Assembly (NCBI RefSeq): GCF_949296715.1
Contig: NZ_CASFQD010000015.1
Location: forward strand, 1-64,000
From: an uncultured Alistipes sp.
GTDB taxonomy: Bacteria > Bacteroidota > Bacteroidia > Bacteroidales > Rikenellaceae
Reading direction: 5' to 3'
DNA length: 64,000 nt
The position numbers and the translations under genes were made by a program. This document shows, piece by piece, positions 50,676 to 59,209 of this stretch (position 1 is its first letter; every line of letters begins with the position of its first letter). The notes beneath the pieces are model-generated. The model searched no databases and was not told the DNA's origin. It was given only the letters and a program-made list of their open reading frames with translations.

Positions 50676-51075
50676 GGCGGCAAATTTAATAAAAATATGG
50701 CAACGGCGCACCGCCGGGCGGAAGAATCACCGCAAAGGGGGTGTCGACCGGTGCCGGAAGCGTCTTATGTACCTTTTGCAACCGCAAATATACGTTTTGA
50801 GAGATCGGAAAGGCTCCGTCCGGATAATTTTGCAGTACGGAAGCGGGGCAACACCCGCAACCGTTCCACCCATCAAAAAACAAACCCATCCGGACGTCCC
50901 GATCCGTGCGACGTCCATCCGACGGATGCGGAATCGCAATACTTTCTGCGCCTGGAAGTTGCGATCCGCATTCCGTTTTTTTCAGGGCCCGGCGGACGCC
51001 CGCATCTCCCCGGCCGGAGAGACCCGGAGCGAAAAAAATTTTCATTTTCGGTATTTTTTTCGTACCTTGTTATTG
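50676..51075. other. Divergent intergenic region, PhnP-like gene / AraC-type gene
   Basis: No gene is supported. On the minus strand TATATTTG (50785-50792) is a likely -7 box for the PhnP-like operon, leaving a leader of about 105 nt; TAAATTTG (50681-50688) is too close to the ATG unless the mRNA is leaderless. On the plus strand TACCTTGT (51063-51070) is a poor match close to the start of the AraC-type gene. Confidence 0.5.
50785..50792 (-). promoter_or_regulatory. -7 element of the PhnP-like/SDR operon
   Basis: TATATTTG on the minus strand fits TAnnTTTG exactly. It would give a leader of about 105 nt to ATG 50675. Confidence 0.5.
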
Positions 51076-52329
51076 ATGTATCGCTATGCACTGACATATT
51101 TTCTCAACGGGGCGTCGCTCATGTTCTTCCTGGCGGGTTGCATCCGCGTGGCGGGCTATGCCCGCAGGACCAATTCGAAGCCCCACCTGCTCTTTGCCAT
51201 CTGCATGGGGTGGATGGCCCTGATCCAGGTCAAGGAGTTCTTCTGCAACTTCATCCCCTTCTACAACTACGAGGTGCTCGGCCCCGCCTTCACCTTTCCG
51301 GACCTCTTCACGGTGCCGCTGCTGTCGCTCTTCTTCTTCGAGCTGGTCATGCCCGGACGAATCGACTTGCGCTACGCCCTGCGGCTGCTCGCCCCCTTCC
51401 TGCTGCTCGGAGGCATCTATGCCCTGACGCTCTGCTTCCAGCCGCGCACGGTCTACGAATCGATGGAGTCGCTCGTCGATGACCTGCCCGCCGTACAGCC
51501 CACCGTGCTGCTCCTCTACACGGTCTACGCCGCCGGATACTGCCTCTTCGCATTCATCCGCATCGTCCGCTTCTCGCTGCTCTACGCCGAGCAGATCGCC
51601 CAGGCATACTCCTTCACCGAACGCATCCACCTGCGCTGGATGCGCTGGATGTCGGGCATTCTGGCCTTCTACCTGATCTCCTACGTCGGCATCATCTCGT
51701 TCACGATATCGGGCGTCTACATCGTCTTCACGTTCGCCATGTCATTGAGCGTCTGGGCCCTGCTATACAGCTGCATCATGCAGTACCGCATCCCGAAGAT
51801 CATCCTCAACTACTGGCAGTCGCAGCCCGCCGCGGAGCCGCAGTCCGAGGAGAACATCTCGGAGAAGAACGAACGGATCGAAAACCTGCGCCGACAGGTC
51901 GACGAGGCCATCGGGACGCGGCAGCTCTACCTCAACCCGGGGCTGACGATCGTGGACCTGGCCGCCGAATGCGGGACCAACCGCACGCACCTCTCGCAGT
52001 TCTTCAACAACGAGTTGGGGCTCTCCTTCCGCGACTACATCAACCGCCGCCGCGTGGAGCACGCCGTGCAGCTGATGACCGAACGGAACTACAAGATCGA
52101 CGAGCTGGCCCTGCTCTCGGGCTTCGGCAGCACCACGACCTTCTACCGGGCCTTCGCCCGGGAAAAGGGCATGACGCCCCAAAAATGGCAGGAGCAGCAC
52201 GCAGCCGAAGCGCCGCACGGCGAAGCGGAAGGCCTCGCCTCCGGAGCCGCCGAAGCGGCCGGAAAGACGGATGCAACCGAGGCTACCGGAGAAGCGGATG
52301 CGGCCGAGGCGTTCGCCCCGAGCGAATAG
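51076..52329 (+). CDS. Membrane-anchored AraC-family transcriptional regulator
   Basis: 417 residues from ATG 51076. The first 235 residues hold six or seven hydrophobic helices (ASLMFFLAGCIRVAGY, LLFAICMGWMALI, LLAPFLLLGGIYALTL, TVLLLYTVYAAGYCLFAF, GILAFYLISYVGIISF, IVFTFAMSLSVWALLY). A charged linker (SEENISEKNERIENL) leads to an AraC HTH domain (about 285-375) with TIVDLAAECGTNRTHLSQFF and IDELALLSGFGSTTTFYRAF. The last 40 residues are Ala/Glu-rich low complexity. The regulator would bind DNA while membrane-bound. The target is unknown; the nearest operon downstream is the efflux system. Confidence 0.9.
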   Translation: MYRYALTYFLNGASLMFFLAGCIRVAGYARRTNSKPHLLFAICMGWMALIQVKEFFCNFIPFYNYEVLGPAFTFPDLFTVPLLSLFFFELVMPGRIDLRYALRLLAPFLLLGGIYALTLCFQPRTVYESMESLVDDLPAVQPTVLLLYTVYAAGYCLFAFIRIVRFSLLYAEQIAQAYSFTERIHLRWMRWMSGILAFYLISYVGIISFTISGVYIVFTFAMSLSVWALLYSCIMQYRIPKIILNYWQSQPAAEPQSEENISEKNERIENLRRQVDEAIGTRQLYLNPGLTIVDLAAECGTNRTHLSQFFNNELGLSFRDYINRRRVEHAVQLMTERNYKIDELALLSGFGSTTTFYRAFAREKGMTPQKWQEQHAAEAPHGEAEGLASGAAEAAGKTDATEATGEADAAEAFAPSE

Positions 52330-52349
52330 CAACCCGACCGGCCGGTCCC

Positions 52350-52469
52350 GCCACACCAGTTCCGTCACATCGGTCCCGTCACATCGGTCCCGTCACATCG
52401 GTCCCGCCACACCGGTCCTGCCACACAGGTCCCGTCACACAGGTCCCGTCACACAGGTCCCGTCACACC
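52350..52469. repeat. 14-bp tandem repeat, eight copies plus partial
   Basis: Units of 14 bp (GTCACATCGGTCCC, GCCACACCGGTCCT, GTCACACAGGTCCC) start at 52350, 52364, 52378, 52392, 52406, 52420, 52434 and 52448, and a partial one at 52462. It starts 20 bp after the AraC-type gene's stop and ends 10 bp before a hairpin. Confidence 0.95.
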
Positions 52470-52479
52470 TCCTGCACAC

Positions 52480-52518
52480 GGAAGCCGGCGGCTCATCCGA
52501 AATGAACCGCCGGCTTCC
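52480..52518. terminator. Hairpin between the convergent AraC-type gene and PG0541-like gene
   Basis: A 12-bp perfect stem GGAAGCCGGCGG/CCGCCGGCTTCC with a 15-nt loop and no clear T-tract on either side. Probably a shared 3' stabiliser or bidirectional terminator. Confidence 0.65.
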
Positions 52519-52536
52519 GCGCTGCCGCAACGCCAC

Positions 52537-52830
52537 TCACATCGCCTGCTCGATATTCCAGACAAAGGCGCGCGAACCCTGCATGCGGGTGGCGGCGTCC
52601 ATCTCCCGGAAAGCCTCCAGCAGCGGCGCAACCTGCTCATCGCCGACGATGGCCAGAATCGAGGCGTTCATCGAGGGCCAGGCGTGCGTTCCGTAGTGGG
52701 GTTCGCCGTCGACCGAGCCGCGGCCCTCGGTCAGCGCCCAGCGCGTGAAACCGCGGATGCCCTGCCGGTCCAGAATGGCATTCACCCGGTCGGTCAGAGC
52801 CTGGTTATAGGAGAGAAATACTGCTTTCAT
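52537..52830 (-). CDS. PG0541-like transporter-associated protein
   Basis: 97 residues, a compact ferredoxin-like alpha/beta pattern with MKAVFLSYNQALTDRVNAIL at the start, an aromatic Gly-rich middle (EGRGSVDGEPHYGTHAWP) and IVGDEQVAPLLEAFREMD, similar to PII-like and DUF3240 proteins. It lies 14 bp after the RND pump gene, a placement I recall for the PG0541 family in Bacteroidales efflux operons. By fold it may be a trimeric PII-like regulator of the pump. Function unproven. Confidence 0.8.
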   Translation of the reverse strand: MKAVFLSYNQALTDRVNAILDRQGIRGFTRWALTEGRGSVDGEPHYGTHAWPSMNASILAIVGDEQVAPLLEAFREMDAATRMQGSRAFVWNIEQAM

Positions 52831-52844
52831 GGTCTGTCTTGCAT

Positions 52845-55800
52845 TTATTGGTTGTCCGTGTCCTGTGCCGCGGCGAGACGCGCCTGCTTCTCACGGGCCT
52901 TGCGCTGCGAGCGGTTCACCAGAATCGAATAGAGCGCCGGCACGATGAAGAGCGTCAGAATCGTCGAGAAGGTCAGGCCGCCGATTACGGCAATGCCCAT
53001 CGGCTGCCACGTCTCCGACCCGGCGCCCGTGCCGATGGCCAGCGGCAGCATGCCCAGAATCGTCGTGAACGAGGTCATGAGCACCGGACGCAGACGGCTT
53101 CTGCCGCCGGCAATCACGGCGTCGAAAACGCCCGAACCGCGCTCGATGAGCAGGTTCATGTAGTCGACCATCACGATGCCGTTCTTCGTGACGATGCCCA
53201 CGAGCATGATGGCGCCGATCAGGGCGATGAGCGACAGCGGCGTGGAGGTCATCCACAGCGCCAGGAAGACGCCCGTGAAGGCGAACGGGATGGTGAACAT
53301 GATGATGAAGGGGAACTTCAGCGACTCGAACTGCGTGGCCATGACGATGTAGACGAGCAGGATGATGAGGATGAGCAGCATGCCCAGGTCGGAGAAGGCG
53401 TCGCCCTGGTCCTCGACCGTACCGCCCACCTCGAGATCGACGCCGTCCGGCACGGCATAGCCGTCGATGAGCCGCTGCGCCTCGGCCACCACGTCGCCCA
53501 GCGCCACACCGGCCCCGAGCGACGACTCGACGGAGATGACACGCTGGCGGTTCTCGCGCTGGATCTCCGGCGCGGCGAACTCCTCCTGCACGTGCCCCAC
53601 CTCGCGGAGCTTCACGGGGCGGCCCTGCGCGTTGTAGAGCGTGATGTTCTCCACATCCTCGATGCGCGTGCGGAACGGCTCGGCATAGCGCACGACGATG
53701 TCGTACTCGTCGCCGTCCTCGCGGTACTTCGACGCCACGAGGCCGTCGATGCGGTTGCGCACGGCCTGCGACGCCGTGGCGCTGTTCATGCCGTAATAGG
53801 AGAGGCGGTCGCGGTCGAAGACGACGTTGTACTCCGGACGCAGGTCGTCGCGCGAGAGCTTCACGTCGCGCACGCCCGGAAGCGTCCGCATCTTCTCCTT
53901 CAGGTCGTTCGCGATGGCGTTCGTCTGGTCCATGTCGTAGCCGAAGACCTTGATGTCCACCGTGGCCGCACCGCCCACCATGCCGCCCATCGCGCCGCCG
54001 GGCGTAACCGTGTACTGGCGTATCTCGGGAATCCCGTCGAGGTCCTTGCGCAGCAGGTCCGAAATCACGTAGATCGACCGCCCGCGCTGCTCGACGTCCG
54101 TCAGGCGGATGTTGTAGTTGATGATGTGCGAACCGGTGGTCTGCATCGCCGCAAAGGCGTTGTCCGAGGAGTTCGCTCCGGCCGAGGCCGAGACGAGCAC
54201 GACTTCGGGATACTTCGCATAGAGGATGCTGTCGATCTGCCGCGCGATGCGCGAGGTGTACTCCACGGAGATGTTCTGTTCGAGCTCCACGGTCGCCGCG
54301 ATGCGGTTGTTGTCCGACGGCGGAAAAAACTCCGTGGGCACCTGCGTGACGAGCCCCAGCGAGACGACGAAGAGCCCCATCATCGAGAAGACCGAGATGC
54401 GGCGGTGATGCACGACCCAGTCGAGCGACCGCGCATAGGCGTCGTCGAGCCACGTCAGCGCCCGGTCGACGGGCTTGTAGATGACACCCAGCCCCCTGTA
54501 GTCGTGCACGCCGCCCTCGCTGCGGAGCATGTAGGCCGACATCATCGGGGTGAGCGAGATGGCCGCGGTCGTCGAGACGCAGACCACGATCGTCACGATC
54601 CAGCCCAGCTCGCGGAAGAGGATGCCCGCCATACCCGGCACCATCGTCAGCGGCAGGAACACCGCGACGACCACGAGCGTCGTGGCGATGACCGAGAGCC
54701 ACACCTCGTTGGTGGCGTAGATGGCCGCCTCCTTCGGGCTCGAGCCCCGCTCGATGTGGGTGGTGATGTTCTCCAGCACCACGATGGCGTCGTCGACGAC
54801 CATGCCGATGGCGATCGAGAGCGACGAGAGCGAGATGATGTTGATCGTCGAGCCCGTGGCGAAGAGGTAGATGAACGAGCAGATCAGCGACACGGGGATC
54901 GTCATGCAGATAATCAGCGTGGCGCGCCACCGCCCGAGAAAAGCCATCACGACGAGCACCACGAAGATGAAGGCGTAGAGCACCGTCTCCGAGAGCGAGT
55001 GGATGGCGTCGGTGATCTCCTGCGATCCCTCGAAGATGAGCTCCATCTTCACGTCCTTGGGCAGCGACTTCTGGATTGCGGGCAGGCGCCGCTGAATCTC
55101 GCGGACGATGTTCACCGTATTGGCGCCCGACTGCTTCTGGAACATCACGCGCACGCCCCGCTGGCCGTTCACGCGTTCGTCCATCGTCGCCTTCTCGAGC
55201 GTGTCGCGGATCTCGGCCACGTCCGTGAGCATCACCGTGCGCCCCCCGGCATTCGAGACGACGACCTTGCGCAGCACGTCCGAAAGGTCGAACTCGCCGT
55301 CGGCCTTGATGTTGAAGGTGTTGTTGCCGATGTCGATCGTGCCGCTCGGGATGTTGACGTTCTCGGCGGCGATGATCTGCCCGAGCTGCTCGACCGAGAG
55401 GCCGTAGGCATCGAGCTTCGTGGGGTCGACGTTGACCTGCACCTCACGCTCCGGCGCCCCGATGACCGACACGGCGCCCACGCCGTCGACGCGGTTCAGG
55501 ACGTTGACCAGCTTGTCGTCGAGAATCTTGCTCAATGCAGGATAGCTCTCCTCGGCCGTCACGGCAAGCATCATAATCGGCATCATCGAGGTCGAGAACT
55601 TGAAAATCGTCGGGTAGTCGACCTCGTCGGGCAGCATCGACTGCACGCGCGAGACCACGTCGCGGATTTCGTTGGCCCCCTCGTTCAGGTCGGAGCCGTA
55701 CTCGAACTCGACGTTGATGAGCGAGACGTTGTCCTGCGACTTGGAGGTCAGTTTCTTGAGGTTGTTCACCGTGTTCAGGTTGTCCTCCAGCACACGCGTG

Positions 55801-55988
55801 ATGTTGGTCTCGATGTCGGCGGCATTGGCGCCGGGATACATCGTGATGACCGATATCTGGGGTATCTCGATCTCGGGATACTGGTCCACGGAGAGCCTCG
55901 ACAGCGAGAAGAGTCCGAAGACCATCACGCCGACGAAGAGCAGGACCGTGGAGATCGGTTTGCGAACGGCACTTTCGTAGATTTTCAT
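52845..55988 (-). CDS. RND efflux pump inner-membrane transporter (AcrB/HAE-1 type)
   Basis: 1047 residues, two homologous halves each with one plus five membrane helices and a large periplasmic loop. It begins MKIYESAVRKPISTVLL. The proton-relay aspartates appear in LSIAIGMVVDDAIVVLEN. Other blocks: RWRATLIICMTIPVSLI, PTEFFPPSDN at the start of the second half and LVGIVTKNGIVMVDYMN. It pumps hydrophobic compounds across the envelope with the adjacent MFP and TolC-like proteins. Fourth gene of a TetR-TolC-MFP-RND-PG0541 operon. Confidence 0.97.
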   Translation of the reverse strand: MKIYESAVRKPISTVLLFVGVMVFGLFSLSRLSVDQYPEIEIPQISVITMYPGANAADIETNITRVLEDNLNTVNNLKKLTSKSQDNVSLINVEFEYGSDLNEGANEIRDVVSRVQSMLPDEVDYPTIFKFSTSMMPIMMLAVTAEESYPALSKILDDKLVNVLNRVDGVGAVSVIGAPEREVQVNVDPTKLDAYGLSVEQLGQIIAAENVNIPSGTIDIGNNTFNIKADGEFDLSDVLRKVVVSNAGGRTVMLTDVAEIRDTLEKATMDERVNGQRGVRVMFQKQSGANTVNIVREIQRRLPAIQKSLPKDVKMELIFEGSQEITDAIHSLSETVLYAFIFVVLVVMAFLGRWRATLIICMTIPVSLICSFIYLFATGSTINIISLSSLSIAIGMVVDDAIVVLENITTHIERGSSPKEAAIYATNEVWLSVIATTLVVVAVFLPLTMVPGMAGILFRELGWIVTIVVCVSTTAAISLTPMMSAYMLRSEGGVHDYRGLGVIYKPVDRALTWLDDAYARSLDWVVHHRRISVFSMMGLFVVSLGLVTQVPTEFFPPSDNNRIAATVELEQNISVEYTSRIARQIDSILYAKYPEVVLVSASAGANSSDNAFAAMQTTGSHIINYNIRLTDVEQRGRSIYVISDLLRKDLDGIPEIRQYTVTPGGAMGGMVGGAATVDIKVFGYDMDQTNAIANDLKEKMRTLPGVRDVKLSRDDLRPEYNVVFDRDRLSYYGMNSATASQAVRNRIDGLVASKYREDGDEYDIVVRYAEPFRTRIEDVENITLYNAQGRPVKLREVGHVQEEFAAPEIQRENRQRVISVESSLGAGVALGDVVAEAQRLIDGYAVPDGVDLEVGGTVEDQGDAFSDLGMLLILIILLVYIVMATQFESLKFPFIIMFTIPFAFTGVFLALWMTSTPLSLIALIGAIMLVGIVTKNGIVMVDYMNLLIERGSGVFDAVIAGGRSRLRPVLMTSFTTILGMLPLAIGTGAGSETWQPMGIAVIGGLTFSTILTLFIVPALYSILVNRSQRKAREKQARLAAAQDTDNQ

Positions 55989-56043
55989 GGATCAGGGGCG
56001 CCCCGGGCGCATTTTACGTTTCGACTTGTGAGCGGAGGGCGGG

Positions 56044-57057
56044 TTATTCGTCGAGCACCTCGACCGCAGCGCCGTCATAGAGCCGCGAGAGCGCCGTCGT
56101 GGCGACCTGCTCGCCCGGCGCGACACCCCGCAGGATGTCCACACGGTCGCCGATCTGCCGCCCGACCTCCACCGAACGGCGCTCGGCCACCGTATCGCCG
56201 ACGATGACGTAGAGGTAGCGCTCGGCCGTGCCGACCTGCTTCTGGATGGCAACGTCCGGAACGAGCGTGCCGGGCTTCTCCCCCATGTCGAAGGTCGTGC
56301 GGGCGTACATGCCCGGACGCAGCGTCCCCCGCGTGTTGGGCACGCGCACCTCAACCCGGAAGGTGCGCGTCGCGGCATCGAGCGCCGGGTAGATCAGCGA
56401 CACCGTCCCGGTGAACTCCTCGTCGGGGAAGATGTCCACCCGCAGGTCGACCGGCATGCCGACCTTCACCTCGGGATAGTACTGCTCCGAGATGTTGACC
56501 AGCACCTTCAGCGGGTCGATCTGCATCACGTGCAGAATCGGCTGCCCGGTGAGCAGGTCCCCGGCCTCGGCATTGCGCGCCGTGACCACGCCCGTCAGGG
56601 GCGAGCGGTACTCGATGTTGCGCTTGAGGTTGGCGACCACCTCGCGCTGCACGTCGAGCTGGGCCCGCGCCTGCTGAATCTGCTGCGCCGAGATGCCGCC
56701 CGCCTCGTAGACGGGCAGCAGGCGGTTGTAGTCGTCCTCGATCGTGCGCAGCTGCACGAGCTGCTGCGTATACTGCGTCGGGTCGAGCGTCACGAGCAGG
56801 TCGCCCTCCCGCACGGCGTCGCCCACGTCGACCAGGATGCGGTCGATATGCACGCCCGAGGCCGCCGGCGTGATATCGTTCTCGCGGAAGGGTTCGATCT
56901 CCGAGGTGAAGACCTCCGTCAGGCGCACGGGCGTCGGATCCGCAGCCACGGACTTCGTCAGCACCGCCGCGGCGGTCTGCTCGGCAACGGCGGCGCCCCG
57001 GCCCCCGCATGCGGTCAGCACCCCGGCCGCCGCAATCAGAATCAGGATTTGCTTCAT
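56044..57057 (-). CDS. RND efflux periplasmic adaptor (membrane fusion protein)
   Basis: 337 residues from ATG 57057, giving signal peptide ILILIAAAGVLTAC; ATG 57075 six codons upstream is the alternative. The lipoyl-type half-motifs flank a short helical hairpin (SGVHIDRILVDVGDAVREGD and EYRSPLTGVVTARNAEAGD), followed by the beta-barrel (VKVGMPVDLRVDIFPDEEFTG) and membrane-proximal domain (GEKPGTLVPDVAIQKQ). The hairpin (VQLRTIEDDYNRLLPVYEAG) is short. Lipid-anchored adaptor linking the RND pump and TolC-like channel. Confidence 0.94.
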   Translation of the reverse strand: MKQILILIAAAGVLTACGGRGAAVAEQTAAAVLTKSVAADPTPVRLTEVFTSEIEPFRENDITPAASGVHIDRILVDVGDAVREGDLLVTLDPTQYTQQLVQLRTIEDDYNRLLPVYEAGGISAQQIQQARAQLDVQREVVANLKRNIEYRSPLTGVVTARNAEAGDLLTGQPILHVMQIDPLKVLVNISEQYYPEVKVGMPVDLRVDIFPDEEFTGTVSLIYPALDAATRTFRVEVRVPNTRGTLRPGMYARTTFDMGEKPGTLVPDVAIQKQVGTAERYLYVIVGDTVAERRSVEVGRQIGDRVDILRGVAPGEQVATTALSRLYDGAAVEVLDE

Positions 57058-57082
57058 GGTATCTTGCAGTTTCATTTCGTCG

Positions 57083-58411
57083 TCACTGTTCCCGCCCGAT
57101 GATGCGGTCGTACTCGGCCTTCGCCGACAGGTAGTCGTAGATGGCCTGCGAATAGTTGAGCTGCGCCTGCGTCTGCGCCAGCTGCGCCGAGTTGAGCTCG
57201 AGAATCGTGCCGGCTCCCGCGCGATAGCGCGTGTCGGAGATGCGGTAGGCCTTGCGGGCCTGCTCGACGGTCTTCTCCTGCGCGAACATCGTCTCGCGCG
57301 CCGTCATCAGGTCGTTGAGCGCCGAGCGCACCTGCACGTCGAGCTGCTGCCGCGCATAGTCGCGCTGGAGCCCCAGCTGCGCAATCTGGTTGCGCAGCTC
57401 GCGCGCCCGGTTGGCCTTCACGAGCCCCGAGAAGAGCGGCACCGAGAGCCGCACCCCCGCATAGAGGGGATGCTGCCAGAAGTAGCCCTCCTTGACGCTC
57501 GACATGCCGCCGCCCGCCATATCGAACTTCACCGTACCCATGTTGTTGCCCGTGAGCGTGAAGTTGCCGAAGGCCGCAAGCGTCGGCAGGCGGCCCGCAT
57601 TCTCGGCCCGTAGTTGCAGGCGGAGCATCTCCTCCTGCAGTTCGAGCTGCCGCAGGTCGGAGTTCTCCCCGAGGTCGACCGTCAGGCCGTCGGTCCCGGC
57701 GAGCACCTCGCCGCGCAGCGCGTCGAGCTCCCCGACCGCCTCGATCTCCACCTCCCCGGGGATCGAGAGGTACATCTTGAGCATAAGTTTCGCCAGCCGG
57801 ATCGAGGTCTCGGTCTGGAGGATCGCCGGACGCAGGTTGCTCAACTGCACCTGGGCCGTGAGCAGGTCGTACTCCGAGGCCAGGCCGTTGTCGTACTGCA
57901 CCTGCGTATCCTCGACCGTGCGGCGCACGGTCGCCTCCGACTCGTGCAGCACGGCGAGCGACTGCTCGGCCAGCAGGATGTTGTAGAAGGCCTTTTTGAC
58001 CTCGGCGACAAGGTCGATGCGCGACGCCCGCGCCGCCTCGACGGCCGAGGCCATCTGCGCGGTGTTGAGCCGGAGCATGCGGTAGACCTGCGGCGCGAAG
58101 AGCGGCAGCGAGGCGTCCACCGCACCGCTTACGGTCGTATAGGGGTCGCTGCCGAGCGAAAAGCCCTTCGACATCTGCTGCACGATGAAGTTGTGGTTGA
58201 GCTGTCCGCTCACCGAGACCTGCGGCAGCAGCGCACCCCACGTCTGGCGCTTCACGTAGTCGTAGCGCGCCACCTCCATCTCCGCCACGCGGACCGTGGG
58301 GTTCTCGCTCAACGCCAGGTCGAGCGCACCGGCCAGCGTCAGCCGCAGCTGCGCCGTCGCGGCGCCAGGCCCCCCGATGAGGAGCATCAGGCTCAAGATC
58401 AGTTTTCTCAT
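57083..58411 (-). CDS. TolC-like outer-membrane efflux protein
   Basis: 442 residues with a signal peptide (LILSLMLLIGGPGAATAQ). Two repeats of the OEP fold: LTLAGALDLALSENPTVRVA at the start, a long coiled-coil (EVKKAFYNILLAEQSLAVLH), PLFAPQVYRMLRL and VPLFSGLVKANRARELRNQI as the beta-strand/helix junctions, and AQLAQTQAQLNYSQAIYDY at the end. It forms the trimeric exit channel of the pump. It starts 19 bp after the TetR gene. Confidence 0.95.
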   Translation of the reverse strand: MRKLILSLMLLIGGPGAATAQLRLTLAGALDLALSENPTVRVAEMEVARYDYVKRQTWGALLPQVSVSGQLNHNFIVQQMSKGFSLGSDPYTTVSGAVDASLPLFAPQVYRMLRLNTAQMASAVEAARASRIDLVAEVKKAFYNILLAEQSLAVLHESEATVRRTVEDTQVQYDNGLASEYDLLTAQVQLSNLRPAILQTETSIRLAKLMLKMYLSIPGEVEIEAVGELDALRGEVLAGTDGLTVDLGENSDLRQLELQEEMLRLQLRAENAGRLPTLAAFGNFTLTGNNMGTVKFDMAGGGMSSVKEGYFWQHPLYAGVRLSVPLFSGLVKANRARELRNQIAQLGLQRDYARQQLDVQVRSALNDLMTARETMFAQEKTVEQARKAYRISDTRYRAGAGTILELNSAQLAQTQAQLNYSQAIYDYLSAKAEYDRIIGREQ

Positions 58412-58430
58412 ATCGTCGGTCGTTATCCTT

Positions 58431-59060
58431 TCATATTTTCCCTTTGTGCACGGGATCGTAGCGCTTCAGGTAGTCGTCCACGAGCTCCAGCCCCCGGGCC
58501 GTCGAGATGCCGCGGAAGAAGTTGCTGATGATCTGCACGAAGACCTCGCGTTCGGAGAGCCCCTCGGGCAGGATCAGGTCCTTGCGCGTGACGATGGCCG
58601 AAGCCGTGTAGTAGAGCACCGAGATGGCCAGGTCGATGTTGAAACGGTCGATGAAGAGCCCCTGGGCGATCCCCTCCCCGAGCATGCGGCGGAGCGTCTC
58701 GCGCATCTTCATGAAGCCCTCCTTCATGCAGCGGTCGTACACCGCCGGGTAGAACTTCCGCAGGTTGTCGAACATGCGGCCCGTCTCCCCCGCCGTGTCC
58801 ATCACGTCCGCCAGCACCATGAAGAGGGCCTCGAGCACGTTGCCCGCCCCGGCGCTCAACTGCTCGCGGCGCCGGCGCGTATGGCCGAAATAGCAGGTCA
58901 GGGCCTGATAGAGCAGCCCCTCCTTGTCGCCGAACAGCTCATAAAGCGTCCGCTTCGACACGCCCAGCTGCTGTGCGATGTCATCCATGCGCACGGCCCG
59001 GATTCCCTGCGTCACGAACATCTGCATGGCCTGTTCGACAATCCGTTCTTTCTGTGTCAT
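58431..59060 (-). CDS. TetR/AcrR family regulator of the efflux operon
   Basis: 209 residues. N-terminal TetR HTH (KERIVEQAMQMFVTQGIRAV, then MDDIAQQLGVSKRTLYELFGDKEGLL shortened here: IAQQLGVSKRTLYELFGDK). The C-terminal helical ligand domain (about 70-205) is not assignable to a known ligand. As the first gene of the operon behind a consensus promoter (59085-59115) it is probably an autorepressor that responds to a pump substrate. I see no strong palindrome within the short leader that could be named the operator. Confidence 0.93.
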   Translation of the reverse strand: MTQKERIVEQAMQMFVTQGIRAVRMDDIAQQLGVSKRTLYELFGDKEGLLYQALTCYFGHTRRRREQLSAGAGNVLEALFMVLADVMDTAGETGRMFDNLRKFYPAVYDRCMKEGFMKMRETLRRMLGEGIAQGLFIDRFNIDLAISVLYYTASAIVTRKDLILPEGLSEREVFVQIISNFFRGISTARGLELVDDYLKRYDPVHKGKI

Positions 59061-59084
59061 GGTCCGAATCGATTGGTTGCGTTA

Positions 59085-59115
59085 CAAATATAGGAATAAA
59101 ACCCAAAAAACCAAA
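59085..59115 (-). promoter_or_regulatory. Promoter of the efflux operon
   Basis: On the minus strand TTTG (59112-59115), 19-bp spacer and TATATTTG (59085-59092): a full match to the Bacteroidetes consensus, 24 bp before the TetR ATG. Confidence 0.8.
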
Positions 59116-59157
59116 AAAGTTTTCGAGTTTATTTCGTCCGGGGACCCGATTCACGCG

Positions 59158-59191
59158 AAAAGGCCCGGACGATGTCTCGTCCGGGCCTTTT
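59158..59191 (-). terminator. Terminator of the POT transporter gene
   Basis: A 15-bp perfect stem AAAAGGCCCGGACGA/TCGTCCGGGCCTTTT with a 4-nt loop, 18 bp after the transporter stop. Confidence 0.9.
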
Positions 59192-59209
59192 CGGCACACG
59201 CGGCGCACG

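Noticed and set aside
50686..51045. 119-codon minus-strand frame in the divergent region before the AraC-type gene
   Set aside because: No domain or conserved pattern, it overlaps other random frames, and promoter elements of both flanking genes lie inside it.
52839..56207. Plus-strand frame of over 1100 codons opposite the RND pump gene
   Set aside because: Antisense shadow; His/Asp/Arg-rich translation without domains, while the minus strand is a full RND transporter.
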